Assembly: GCA_963720885.1 (NCBI GenBank)
Contig: CAVRGW010000005.1
Coordinates: forward strand, 124,001-188,000
Direction: 5' to 3'
DNA length: 64,000 nt
Source of the DNA: DATLLN01 sp963720885
GTDB taxonomy: Bacteria > Actinomycetota > Thermoleophilia > Gaiellales > JAICJC01
Below the pieces are notes generated by a model, which was given only the letters and a program-made list of their open reading frames with translations, searched no databases and had not been told where the DNA came from. The translations under genes and the position numbers were made by a program. This document shows, piece by piece, positions 7,676-16,502 of this stretch; within the stretch, counting starts at the first letter, position 1, and the number at the start of each line of letters is the position of its first letter.

Positions 7676-10333
7676 GTGTCGGACAAACGACGTAATCTGC
7701 TCATCCTCGGGATCGTGGCCGTGCTGCTGGCCGGCTCCGCCGTGCTCATGGTCACGCGCGACTTCCGGCTGGGCCTGGACCTACGCGGCGGCATCGAGGT
7801 CGTGCTGGAGGCGCGACCGACCCAGGGCGAGAAGGTGACGTCCGACCTGCTGAGTCAGTCGGCGGACATCCTGCGCAGGCGCATCGACCCGCAGGGCGTG
7901 TTGTCCCCGGAGATCCGCACCAGCTCCTCCGACGGCCAGGTGACCGTCGCCGTCCCGGGCGCCAAGAACGCCCAGGACGTCGAGCGGCTACTGGTGGCGA
8001 GCGGTCAGCTGCAGAGCTTCGACCTCTTCCACTTCCTCAACCAGACGTCGACGGCCGGCCGCAACCAGGCGAAGCCGTACCCGTCGATGTACGACCTGCT
8101 GAAGGCTGCCCAGCCCCAGGTGAAGGATGAGAGCGATGTCTCCGGCTGGGCGCTGTTCGACAAGAGCACGAAGAAGCAGTACGGCCAGATCGAGGCGACC
8201 AAGGATCAGGTGCTGCAGGACATCGCCGGCGAGGCGCAGCCCGCGGACCCGGTCTGGCTACCGGTGCCGAAGGGCACCTCGGTCGTCTCGTGCCCGGCCG
8301 CGAACAGCTGCCCGGGCGTGACCACCACCGAGGGCACGTTCTACTACCTGTTCAACGTCAACACGGACGAGCGGGGCAACCCGGACGTGATCACCGGCGA
8401 CCAGGTGGGCGCGGAGGCGTCGACCGACCCGAACTCCGGCCAGCCGATCGTCTCGCTGACGTACAAGAACGGCGGCGGCGACGAGTTCCACAACATCACC
8501 CGCAACCTGGCGATCGAGGGGCGCGCGGCGGGGACGCCGATGCCGCAGGCGATCGTCGTCGACGGCCAGCTGGTGGCGACGCCGATCGTCGACTACAACC
8601 AGTTCCCCGACGGGATCGACGTCTCGATCAACAACTCGAGCGAGATCACCGGGGTCTCGCGGTCGGAGGCCGAACGGATCGCCCTCGAGGTGCAGGCCGG
8701 CTCGCTGCCCCTCAAGTTCAGCGCCGTCTCGACCACGGTGATCGGTGCCTCGCTGGGCCAGGACGCCCTGCGCGACGGCCTGATCGCGGGTGCCGCCGGC
8801 CTGATCTTCGTGATGATCTTCCTGATCATCTTCTACGGGTTCCTGGGGCTGATCGCCGACATTGCGCTGCTCATCTACGGCGTGCTGCTGGCGGGAATCG
8901 TGCTCGCCCTGGACGTCACCATGACCCTGCCCGGCATCGCCGGCACGATCCTCACCATCGGTGTTGCCGCCGACGCAAACATCGTCATCTTCGAACGTAT
9001 CAAGGAAGAGGTGAGAGTCGGGAAGTCGATACGCACGGCGATCGCGATCGGCTACCAGAAGGGCTTCCGCACGATCGTCGACGCGAACGTCGTCACGCTG
9101 ATCACGGCCGCGATCCTGTACGTGTCGACCACCTCGAGTGTCAAGGGCTTCGCGTTGATGCTGGGCATCGGCGTGATCACGTCGATCTTCACCGCCGTCG
9201 TCGCGACGCGGGCCATGCTCTCGCTGCTCGCCGGCCTCAAGTTCATGTCGTCGAAGCGCGTGATGGGCAACATCGGCACCGGCGACCGCTGGAAGAAGTA
9301 CGACCTGATCGGCAAGACCAAGCTGTGGTTCGCGATCTCGGCGATCGCCATCGGCATCGGGGTCTTCAGCCTGGCGACGCGCGGCCTCAACGAGGGCATC
9401 GACTTCACCGGCGGGTCGAAGATCGAGTTCACGACGCCGGCGGCGCACTCGACCGACGAGGTGTCCTCGATCGTCAGCGACACGGGCGTCCAGGAGCCGC
9501 AGGTAGTTGGCACCGGCAGCAGCGAGAACGGCGACTACAAGGGCTTCCGGATCCAGTCCAAGTCGCTCCAGCCGAAGGTGCAGTCGGACACCCTGGTCGC
9601 CATCACGACCAAGCTCGACGTCCCGCGTGACGACATCAGCGTCCGCAATGTGTCGAGCTCGTTCGGCTCGTCCGTGCTCGACTCCGCCTACCTGGCGATC
9701 GCGTTCTCGCTGCTGATCATCTTCCTGTACATCACGTTCCGCTTCGAGTGGCGGTTCGCGGTGCCGGTGATGGTCGCGCTCGGGCACGACATCATCATCA
9801 CGCTCGGCTTCTACTCGCTCCTGCAGCGCGAAGTCACCGCTGACACGGTGGCCGCGGTGCTGACCGTGCTCGGCTACTCGCTGTACGACACGGTGATCGT
9901 GTTCGACCGCGTGCGCGAGAACATCAAGATCCTGCCGCGGCTGACCGCCGGGAAGCTGGTCAACGAGTCGCTGGCCGAGACGATCACGCGATCATTGAAC
10001 ACGTCTCTGGTCACGCTGATCCCGGTCGTGCTGCTCTATGTCTTCGGCACGGGATCGCTCCAGGACTTCGCGTTTGCGCTGATCGTCGGTATCGCGTCCG
10101 GCGCCTACTCGTCGATCTTCATCGCCGCCCCGCTGCTGGCGATCCTGCTGGAGCGCGAGCCCCGTTTCGAGCACCGCCGCCAGGAGCTGATCCGCACGGG
10201 CGAGCTGCCGCCGACCCCCGTGCGCGGCGCTCCGGCTGCCCCGGTGCCCGCCGCGGACGGCCCGGCGGCCGACGGTCCGGCGCCGAAACGGCCTCGCCGA
10301 AGGCGCGCGAGGCCGCACGGCCGCTCACGCTGA
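7676..10333 (+). CDS. secDF: Fused protein-export membrane protein SecD-SecF
   Basis: SecDF uses the proton gradient to pull preproteins through SecYEG. This 885-residue ORF joins SecD and SecF, which are separate in most actinobacteria. The SecD half has a first helix, RLGLDLRGGIEVVLEA, a large periplasmic P1 domain (about residues 60-345) and six-helix block with VAADANIVIFERIKEE. The SecF half begins near residue 545 with its own first helix, GLNEGIDFTGGSKIEF, and TVLGYSLYDTVIVFDRVREN. The C-terminus is a Pro/Ala/Arg-rich tail. The GTG at 7676 is chosen: a TATCCT box ends 10 bases before it. yajC, usually found between ruvB and secD in actinobacteria, is absent. A hairpin follows. Confidence 0.93.
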   Translation: MSDKRRNLLILGIVAVLLAGSAVLMVTRDFRLGLDLRGGIEVVLEARPTQGEKVTSDLLSQSADILRRRIDPQGVLSPEIRTSSSDGQVTVAVPGAKNAQDVERLLVASGQLQSFDLFHFLNQTSTAGRNQAKPYPSMYDLLKAAQPQVKDESDVSGWALFDKSTKKQYGQIEATKDQVLQDIAGEAQPADPVWLPVPKGTSVVSCPAANSCPGVTTTEGTFYYLFNVNTDERGNPDVITGDQVGAEASTDPNSGQPIVSLTYKNGGGDEFHNITRNLAIEGRAAGTPMPQAIVVDGQLVATPIVDYNQFPDGIDVSINNSSEITGVSRSEAERIALEVQAGSLPLKFSAVSTTVIGASLGQDALRDGLIAGAAGLIFVMIFLIIFYGFLGLIADIALLIYGVLLAGIVLALDVTMTLPGIAGTILTIGVAADANIVIFERIKEEVRVGKSIRTAIAIGYQKGFRTIVDANVVTLITAAILYVSTTSSVKGFALMLGIGVITSIFTAVVATRAMLSLLAGLKFMSSKRVMGNIGTGDRWKKYDLIGKTKLWFAISAIAIGIGVFSLATRGLNEGIDFTGGSKIEFTTPAAHSTDEVSSIVSDTGVQEPQVVGTGSSENGDYKGFRIQSKSLQPKVQSDTLVAITTKLDVPRDDISVRNVSSSFGSSVLDSAYLAIAFSLLIIFLYITFRFEWRFAVPVMVALGHDIIITLGFYSLLQREVTADTVAAVLTVLGYSLYDTVIVFDRVRENIKILPRLTAGKLVNESLAETITRSLNTSLVTLIPVVLLYVFGTGSLQDFAFALIVGIASGAYSSIFIAAPLLAILLEREPRFEHRRQELIRTGELPPTPVRGAPAAPVPAADGPAADGPAPKRPRRRRARPHGRSR

Positions 10334-10335
10334 CG

Positions 10336-10367
10336 CCGAAAGGGGCAACACATCGCCCCCCTTTCGG
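10336..10367 (+). terminator. GC-rich hairpin after secDF, possible terminator
   Basis: CCGAAAGGGG (10336-10345) pairs with the CCCCTTTCGG in 10358-10367 as a 10-base stem, 3 bases after the secDF stop. There is no T-run, so intrinsic termination would be of the tail-less actinobacterial kind. Its loop also belongs to a competing hairpin (see findings). Confidence 0.5.
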
Positions 10368-10408
10368 GTGGTGACCTTCCGGGCGGCGGTGCCGATGTGT
10401 TGTCCACT

Positions 10409-11536
10409 ATGGACCATCGGTCCGACAGCTCCCAGCGCCGTTTCGACGACCTGATCTCCGTGATCGAGTCGACGCGCGCGCTCGCAGAGGCCGCCGACTC
10501 GTCGGAGGCCATGTCGCTGTTCGCGCGCGAACTGACCCTGCTGTTCGAGGCCTCGGCGTGCCTGATCTCGGAGTACGACGCCTCGACGGCGACGGTCACC
10601 GACTGGGCCGCCTACGTGATCCCGCCGGCGCAGCTGAACGTGGTCGCCGAGAACTACCAGCTCGACGAGTACCCGAGCACGCGCCGGGTCCTCGAGGGCT
10701 TGCAGGAGACCTCGACATGCATCGGCGACGGCGGCGATCCCGCCGAGCACCGCTTTCTCGATGAGGCCGGCTTCGGCGCCAGCATGATGGTGCCGCTCGT
10801 GATGGACGGCGCCGCGACCGGGCTGATCGAGCTGTTCGACGTGCGCAACCGCCAGTTCGACATAGACGACCGCCGGTTCTGCCGGCTGCTCGCCGACCAG
10901 GCCGGGATCGTGCTCGGCGCCGTGCGGATGGCCGACCGCCTGGAGGAGCAGCATCTGGCCACGGTCGGCGCGCTCGCCGCTGCGCTGGAGGCGAAGGACG
11001 CCTACACCGGCAGCCACGCTCAGACGATCGCCGAGTTCGCGGTCGCCGTCGGTGAGGAGCTCGGGCTCTCCGGCCGCGAGCTGCGGGCCGTGAGGATGGG
11101 CGCGCTGCTGCACGATGTCGGCAAGATCGCAATCCCGGACGCGATCCTCAACAAGCCGGGACCGCTGACGGACGACGAGTTCATGGTCATGAAGAGCCAC
11201 ACGACGATCGGTGCCGACATCATCCGCGGGATCCCGGGGATGGAGGAGGTCGTCGCCCTGGTGCGCTCGTCGCACGAGCGTTGGGATGGCCGCGGCTACC
11301 CGGACGGGCTGTCGGGTACCGACGTGCCGCGCGGGGCGTACGTGATCGCGGTCTGCGACGCGTTCCACGCGATGATCGAGGACCGGGTGTACCGCAAGGC
11401 GATGTCGCTCGAGGGGGCGACCGCCGAGCTCAACCGCTGCTGCGGCTCCCAGTTCATGCCCGCCGCCGTCGAGGCGCTGATCCGCGTGATCGAGCGCGGC
11501 GGCCAGCGGGTCGTGCGCTTCTCCCAGGCGGCCTGA
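10409..11536 (+). CDS. GAF domain / HD-GYP phosphodiesterase
   Basis: A cytosolic 375-residue signalling protein, probably a cyclic-di-GMP phosphodiesterase with a sensory GAF domain. An N-terminal helix leads into GAF (about residues 20-175), then a short connecting helix and HD-GYP (about 185-350). The HD-GYP signature is intact: the HD pair in MGALLHDVGKIAIPDAILNKPG, HTTIGADIIRGI, SSHERWDGRGYPDGLSG (the HE and GYP elements) and AVCDAFHAM. The ligand of the GAF domain is unknown. ATG 10409 is preferred; GTG 10397 is also in frame and lies in an inverted repeat that could hide it. No GGDEF partner is nearby. Confidence 0.88.
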   Translation: MDHRSDSSQRRFDDLISVIESTRALAEAADSSEAMSLFARELTLLFEASACLISEYDASTATVTDWAAYVIPPAQLNVVAENYQLDEYPSTRRVLEGLQETSTCIGDGGDPAEHRFLDEAGFGASMMVPLVMDGAATGLIELFDVRNRQFDIDDRRFCRLLADQAGIVLGAVRMADRLEEQHLATVGALAAALEAKDAYTGSHAQTIAEFAVAVGEELGLSGRELRAVRMGALLHDVGKIAIPDAILNKPGPLTDDEFMVMKSHTTIGADIIRGIPGMEEVVALVRSSHERWDGRGYPDGLSGTDVPRGAYVIAVCDAFHAMIEDRVYRKAMSLEGATAELNRCCGSQFMPAAVEALIRVIERGGQRVVRFSQAA

Positions 11537-11557
11537 GCCGGTCGCACGCTGCGGTGC

Positions 11558-11586
11558 TTGACGCATCGCGCATTCACACATAGCAT
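11558..11586 (+). promoter_or_regulatory. Promoter TTGACG-17-TAGCAT
   Basis: TTGACG (11558-11563), a 17-base spacer and TAGCAT (11581-11586) form a full sigma-70-type promoter. The -10 ends 7 bases before the ATG at 11594, so the transcript should begin at or next to the start codon. The TTG at 11558 is therefore a -35 box, not a start codon. Confidence 0.75.
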
Positions 11587-11593
11587 CGGTGGT

Positions 11594-12922
11594 ATGGGCC
11601 GAGGTCGGGTCATGGCACTGTTGTCGGTGGTGTTGGGTGCGGTTCTGGCCGCCGGCTGCGGTGGCCTTCCCGGGCTGGGATCGGGCGCCGACACGGCGAT
11701 GTGCGTCGACGCATGGAACCACGGCACCAAGGATGGAAAGCCGGCGGACGGCGCGGTCTCCGACGGCCAGCTGGGTGCCCCCGGTGCGTCGTACGGGTTC
11801 TTCGCCCGGCAGGTGGCGGTGTCCGCGTCGGAGGACGGCCTTGGATGCCGGGTGACGTTCGACCTCGGCCAGACGACGTTCACGTACTTCAGCGGGAGCA
11901 CCGGCTGGGATCCGCGGCCTCGGCCCGATATCTCCGGATGGCAGCACGAGTACGACGTCCGTCCGGTCAGCGGACCGATGGCGCTGCCGGCTCCGCGTTG
12001 GAACGCATGCCAGCGCGACGACGGCACGCTGACGCTGGAGACCGGCTCGTGCCTGCGGGCGGCCCCGCCTGCGCCGCCCGGCCGGATCTCCGAGCTGATC
12101 GAAACAGGCGCCTGGGTCGCGCTGATGAGCAACATCCGTCTCTCCGACCTGGGGAGCGGACGAACGGCGTTCTGGCTGGGCCCACGGTTCCGGGGAGCGG
12201 CTGCACAGCCGGGCGTCCCGGTCCCCGGCGGAGCCTCGGTGCAGGTGACGTACCTGATTCCGGATGGGGACCATGCCGACTACGTGCAGGTGCTGACGTA
12301 CAGCCGCCGGCTCGATGAGGTCCCGTGCCTCGGCGACGACTACCAGTGCGCGAACGGTCTCCCGGTCGCGCAGTCCGTGTTGGGGCGCATGGACACCCCG
12401 AGCCAGAGCACCCTGATCACCGGATCCAGCGCCGCCGTCAGTCCACAGATGCTGCGCCGAATCCGTCACGCCCTTCAGCCGGTCAGCGCAACCTCACCGC
12501 ACCCCGATCTCTGTACGGGTCCCGACTTCGACTGCGGCGTGATCGGCGTGGGCACGGAGTCCGCTCCGGTGGGCCCGCCGGTCACCACGCCGGCGCCAGC
12601 CACCGGCGGGTACTGGCTGGGCCCGGACTTCCAGGGCCCGCCGCTTCCCGATCAGCAGGCGCTGCCCGGTACAGTCGCCTACCTCTACACGCTGACCAGC
12701 CACCACACCTCGGTCCGGGTCGTCACAGCGCCGCCGGATAGGCTCGACGCCTGCATCCACAGCCGTTACTGCTCGCAGAGCGTGTACGCCGGCATCCGGC
12801 GGACACCGGTGATCGCCAGGGTGCGGCGCGGTGCCAAGTGGGTCGTGCTGATCCAGAATGGCGGCCGACCGCTGCCGCGCGGAATGGTACGGCAGATGGT
12901 CAGGGCGATCCAGCCGGCGTGA
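11594..12922 (+). CDS. Putative lipoprotein of unknown function
   Basis: A 442-residue protein with a signal peptide and lipobox: hydrophobic stretch MALLSVVLGAV followed by LAAGC, giving a lipidated Cys near residue 23. The remainder is soluble, rich in Gly, Pro and Asp, with several Cys that may form disulfides. It has two halves that resemble each other loosely: FWLGPRFRG followed by VTYLIPDG, and YWLGPDFQG followed by VAYLYTLTS, suggesting an internal duplication. I recognise no enzyme motif. It has its own promoter. Its last 23 bases overlap the 3' end of the convergent deacetylase-like gene. Confidence 0.7.
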   Translation: MGRGRVMALLSVVLGAVLAAGCGGLPGLGSGADTAMCVDAWNHGTKDGKPADGAVSDGQLGAPGASYGFFARQVAVSASEDGLGCRVTFDLGQTTFTYFSGSTGWDPRPRPDISGWQHEYDVRPVSGPMALPAPRWNACQRDDGTLTLETGSCLRAAPPAPPGRISELIETGAWVALMSNIRLSDLGSGRTAFWLGPRFRGAAAQPGVPVPGGASVQVTYLIPDGDHADYVQVLTYSRRLDEVPCLGDDYQCANGLPVAQSVLGRMDTPSQSTLITGSSAAVSPQMLRRIRHALQPVSATSPHPDLCTGPDFDCGVIGVGTESAPVGPPVTTPAPATGGYWLGPDFQGPPLPDQQALPGTVAYLYTLTSHHTSVRVVTAPPDRLDACIHSRYCSQSVYAGIRRTPVIARVRRGAKWVVLIQNGGRPLPRGMVRQMVRAIQPA

Positions 12923-14153
12923 CCGACGACGCTTCGGCGACGTCCTCGCAGGCGACCAGCTGGCCGCCGCGCGAGCGCACCCAGCTCAGCAGCCTGTCGT
13001 AGGCCCGATCCCACCCGCGCCCGTACGCCGATGCGAACCGGTTGTTGTGCCACAGCACCGCCGCCGTGCCGCCGGACTGGGCGACCAGCTCGAGCACGGC
13101 GGTCGCACGCCGCAGCCCTTCGTCCGCCGAGAGCCCCAGGTAGTGGGTGTCCTGCAGCGTCGCGTCCATCACCGCCAGCGGCACCTCGAGCAGGCCCAGC
13201 GGGCGGTCGCCCTCCAGGTCATACGGGTGGTAGGGGTGCGAGAACCCCGCGCGCAGGCCGGGCTGGTCGCCGTAGCCCTGGGTCGAATCGACGCGGAAAC
13301 CGAGCCCGTCCAGCAGCCGCAGATCGCGGTGGGTCTCGTGGCGCAGGTAGTGGAATCGGACGCTGGTCACAGGTCGCCCGGCCGCGTCCTCGACCCGCAG
13401 GCGCTCCTCGGCGATCCGCGTCGCGTCACCGCCGGCCGTGTAGCTCGGATGCAACCCCACCTCGTCGCCGCCGGCGATGATCGTCCCGGCGATCTTGCCG
13501 AGCAGGCGCTGGTAGGGGTGGGCCGGGCCGTCCGCGGGATGCGCATGGCCGCCGATCAGGAAGTGGGTCGACCGGCCGCCGTGACGCCCCTCGATCTCGC
13601 GCATCTGCTCGAACGTCCACATCGGGTCGCTGCCCCGGACGAGGTGGTACGGCATGCCGGCCAGCCCTGTGGCCTCGGCTTTGACGTCCGCGGGCCGGCG
13701 CTCGCGCACCGCCTGCTTGAGGCGCCACGCCGACGACCGCACCGCGGCGCGTCCGTGCCAGTGCCATGGTTCGTCGATGTCGTGCGAGAGGACGACACGG
13801 AAGCCCGGTCGGCGCTCGGCGCCGCAGGCCTCCTGGAACCGGCGGAGCAGCGCGTCGACGGCAGGCGACTCGGGATCGGCCGCCGAGAACGCGGCCGCGA
13901 ACCGGCCGTGGCGGTCGCGGGCGGACCCCGGCCGTTCCTCCCACCGCGACAGATGCCAGAACGCCTCGGCCACCAGGTCGTCGCCGAACTGCGGCTCGCC
14001 GCCGTCCAGGAACGCCCATGCGGCCTGATCGCCCGGCAGCGACGTCGACGGATAGGCAACATCGACCGGCGCGGCGCAGGCCGCAAGCAGCGTGTCGAGC
14101 ACCCATCGAGCCTTGCCCGCGATCTGCGGCGGTGCGTCGACGGTGACCGTCAC
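12900..14153 (-). CDS. Polysaccharide deacetylase-like protein
   Basis: A 417-residue cytosolic protein. After an N-terminal region of about 110 residues, the block RVVLSHDIDEPWHWHG carries the Asp pair typical of the first NodB-fold motif; further conserved-looking stretches are THFLIGGHAHP, GDEVGLHPSYTAGGD, SVRFHYLRHETHRDL and TAAVLWHNNRF. This is the pattern of polysaccharide deacetylase (CE4-like) proteins found with capsule and exopolysaccharide genes. No signal peptide is seen, so the substrate would be an intracellular or lipid-linked sugar. The GTG overlaps the ATP-grasp stop (GTGA), so the two are coupled. The exact substrate is unknown. Confidence 0.72.
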   Translation of the reverse strand: MTVTVDAPPQIAGKARWVLDTLLAACAAPVDVAYPSTSLPGDQAAWAFLDGGEPQFGDDLVAEAFWHLSRWEERPGSARDRHGRFAAAFSAADPESPAVDALLRRFQEACGAERRPGFRVVLSHDIDEPWHWHGRAAVRSSAWRLKQAVRERRPADVKAEATGLAGMPYHLVRGSDPMWTFEQMREIEGRHGGRSTHFLIGGHAHPADGPAHPYQRLLGKIAGTIIAGGDEVGLHPSYTAGGDATRIAEERLRVEDAAGRPVTSVRFHYLRHETHRDLRLLDGLGFRVDSTQGYGDQPGLRAGFSHPYHPYDLEGDRPLGLLEVPLAVMDATLQDTHYLGLSADEGLRRATAVLELVAQSGGTAAVLWHNNRFASAYGRGWDRAYDRLLSWVRSRGGQLVACEDVAEASSVTPAGSP

Positions 14154-15349
14154 GCTCGGCCACCCGAGCGCAGTGCGCCGTACACCTGGTGTACCCCGGG
14201 CATCGGGTCGCGCAGCGAGAGCACCGGCTCCTGAAAGGGCGGGCGCAGGGGCTCGAGCGTCGCCCGCAGCGACAGCCGGTCGCGGCGGCTCTCCTTGAGG
14301 TGGCGGACGAGAGCGACCCACCGCCGCCTGCCGGCATGCTCGCTGGTCGCCGGCGCCACCGGCAGTCCGACCGCGTCCCGGTACGCCATCGCGACCAGGT
14401 CGACGCCGCATGACGAGGCCAGCGAATGCCACTGCCAGAGCCGGGCGTTCACCTCCATCAGACGCAGCGTCCCATCGCGCGGGTCGCGCTTGTACTCGAC
14501 CTGCGAGATCCCGTGGAACCCCAACTCGCGGAGGAGCGCCAGGGCGCCGTCCACGGCCGTCTGATCCCAGACTGCCTCGCCCACCCGGCAGGTACCGACG
14601 CCGGCCGGCGCCTGCAGCAGCTTGCGGCCGCAGAACACGCCCAGCGCACGACCGTCCGCGGCAAGGTAGCTGCCGACCGTCCACAGGCAGTCGTCGCCGC
14701 CAGGGATCTTCTCCTGCAGCATCGGGTCGAACGCCGCGCCCGCCCGGTAGGCGTTGAGCAGCTCGCCTGCGTTCTGCGCCTCGATCAGCGGTGCGCCGTG
14801 CAGCCGCTTGAATCCGGCGCCCAGCGACGGCTTCATCACGGCCGGGTAGCGGATCCGGCTGGCGGCGTCGAGCGCCTCGTCGTCGCTCCGCGGGTGAAAC
14901 GTCGCGGGCAGCAGCACGCCGGCCTTCTCGGCCGCGTCGTACTGGAACCGTTTGGCCTGGATCGGATCGATCAGCTCCCGCGGGCCGAACGGCAACAGCA
15001 TGCCCTCCGGCGCGTCGCGGTTGACGGCGACCAGATACTCGTCATGCGTGGGGAAGGCGACCGCCGGCCGGCCCAACGCGCCCGCCACCTCGTGGAGCAG
15101 CGCCGCAAAGCCGGCGGGGTCCTCGTCGGGCCGCGGGCAGACGACGGGCACCGCCTGCCGCGACCGCAGCCCGAGCGCCTGCCGCCGGTGGTCGAGCGCC
15201 ACCACAGGTACGCCGGCACGGGCCAGAGCGCGGATTGCCGACAGGCCGTTGACGTACGAGCATTCCAGCACCAGAGCGGGCGGCACGCCGCGACCGCCCA
15301 GTCGGGCGATGCGCCGGCGCAGGTCGGGAGAGAGGCTCGTCACGAGCAC
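14150..15349 (-). CDS. ATP-grasp family ligase
   Basis: A 399-residue protein of the carbamoyl-phosphate-synthase-like ATP-grasp superfamily, which joins a carboxylate to an amine or thiol using ATP. An N-terminal Rossmann-like part (PALVLECSYVNGLSAIRALARAGVPVVALDH) precedes the ATP-grasp lobes: PAVMKPSLGAGFKRLHG (ATP-binding Lys), MLQEKIPGGDDCLWTVGSYLA, then the metal site GISQVEYKRDPRDGTLRLMEVNARLWQW, with Glu and MEVNAR ligands. Such ligases in surface-polysaccharide loci add amino acids to sugars, but that is inference. GTG 15349 is used (15343 is also possible); the divergent glycosyltransferase begins 23 bases away. The downstream partner overlaps by 4 bases. Confidence 0.82.
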   Translation of the reverse strand: MLVTSLSPDLRRRIARLGGRGVPPALVLECSYVNGLSAIRALARAGVPVVALDHRRQALGLRSRQAVPVVCPRPDEDPAGFAALLHEVAGALGRPAVAFPTHDEYLVAVNRDAPEGMLLPFGPRELIDPIQAKRFQYDAAEKAGVLLPATFHPRSDDEALDAASRIRYPAVMKPSLGAGFKRLHGAPLIEAQNAGELLNAYRAGAAFDPMLQEKIPGGDDCLWTVGSYLAADGRALGVFCGRKLLQAPAGVGTCRVGEAVWDQTAVDGALALLRELGFHGISQVEYKRDPRDGTLRLMEVNARLWQWHSLASSCGVDLVAMAYRDAVGLPVAPATSEHAGRRRWVALVRHLKESRRDRLSLRATLEPLRPPFQEPVLSLRDPMPGVHQVYGALRSGGRA

Positions 15350-15371
15350 GCCCGATGGTACAGTCGGGCGC

Positions 15372-16502
15372 ATGGCCGACCGCCCGCTGCGGGTGCTCGC
15401 GGTCGCCGACGCGCAGTCGATCCACACGTTGCGGTGGGCGCGACGTCTGGCCGATCGCGGGCATGCGCTCCACATCGTGTCCGACCGTGTCGCCGTCCGC
15501 CCGGCGGACGCCGTCGGGCTGCACATCCACGACGTTCGCACGCTCGACGCGATCACCCGGGTCAAGGGCGTGCGCCGGCTGCGGTTCGGCGCCGCCATTC
15601 GCAACCTCTGCCGGCGGGAGCGGATCGACGTCGTGCACGGGCACGGCACCGCGCCATACGCCTACTGGGGAGCGCTGGCCGGCGTGCACCCCTACGTCGT
15701 CAGCCCGTGGGGGCGCGACGTGCTGGTCGACGCCAAGCAGGAGCCGGGCAGGACCCGGGCTCGCAGGGCATTCGACGCCGCCGACTGGGTCGTCGTCAAC
15801 TCGGGGGCGATCGAGAGCGCCGCGATCGAGGCCGGGGCCGACCCCGCGCGGATCACGCACGTCCTCTGGCATACCCAGCTGGCCGGCTTCGGGCCCGAGC
15901 GGGGCGACCCGGCCGGTCTGCGCCGCGAGCTGGGCTTTCCCGACGACGCGCTGGTGGTGATGTCGCTGCGCAACTTCCAGCACCGCACCAACATCGACGT
16001 GCTGGTGCGCGCGTTCGCCCGGCTGGTGCGCGAGGAGCCGCGCGCCCGGCTGGTGCTGGCCGCGCGGGCGGGGGAGACCAGGGCCGAGATCGAGGCGTTG
16101 GTGGCCGAGCTCGGGCTGGGCGACGTGGTGCGGTTCCACCGGGTCGAGCCGGAGGACCTGCCCGTGCTGGCGGCGTCGGGGGACGTCGTCGTCTCGATCG
16201 CCGACACCGACTCGTCGCCGTCGTCGCTACTCGAGGCGATGGCCAGCGGCCGGGCGATGGTCGGTGGGTGGTGCCCGTCGATCGATGAGTGGATCGAGCA
16301 GGGCGAGGGCGCCGAGATGGTGCCGCCCAAGGACGAGGACGCCGTCCTCGCCGCGCTGCGCACGCTGCTTGCCGACGAGGATCTGCGGCGCAGCTACGGC
16401 GAGCGCAACCGCCGCGTCGTCCAGGAGCGGGTGGCCGAGTCCGCGCCCGCCCTGGAGGGCCTGTATCGACAGCTGATCGCTAGCATTCCCGCCCATGTCT
16501 GA
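15372..16502 (+). CDS. GT4-family glycosyltransferase
   Basis: A 376-residue GT-B glycosyltransferase of family 4 that probably transfers a nucleotide-sugar-derived sugar to a lipid-linked glycan at the inner membrane face. The N-terminal domain starts LRVLAVADAQSIHTLRWARRL and has VVHGHGTAPYAYWGALAG; the C-terminal domain has VVMSLRNFQHRTNIDVLVRAF and the E-x7-E-type region DSSPSSLLEAMASGRAMVGG. It is divergent from the ATP-grasp/deacetylase pair and overlaps the next gene by 8 bases. Confidence 0.88.
   Translation: MADRPLRVLAVADAQSIHTLRWARRLADRGHALHIVSDRVAVRPADAVGLHIHDVRTLDAITRVKGVRRLRFGAAIRNLCRRERIDVVHGHGTAPYAYWGALAGVHPYVVSPWGRDVLVDAKQEPGRTRARRAFDAADWVVVNSGAIESAAIEAGADPARITHVLWHTQLAGFGPERGDPAGLRRELGFPDDALVVMSLRNFQHRTNIDVLVRAFARLVREEPRARLVLAARAGETRAEIEALVAELGLGDVVRFHRVEPEDLPVLAASGDVVVSIADTDSSPSSLLEAMASGRAMVGGWCPSIDEWIEQGEGAEMVPPKDEDAVLAALRTLLADEDLRRSYGERNRRVVQERVAESAPALEGLYRQLIASIPAHV

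Noticed and set aside
11558..11593. TTG at 11558 as start of the lipoprotein
   Set aside because: It is the -35 hexamer TTGACG, 17 bases from a -10 box; the extra residues would spoil the signal peptide.
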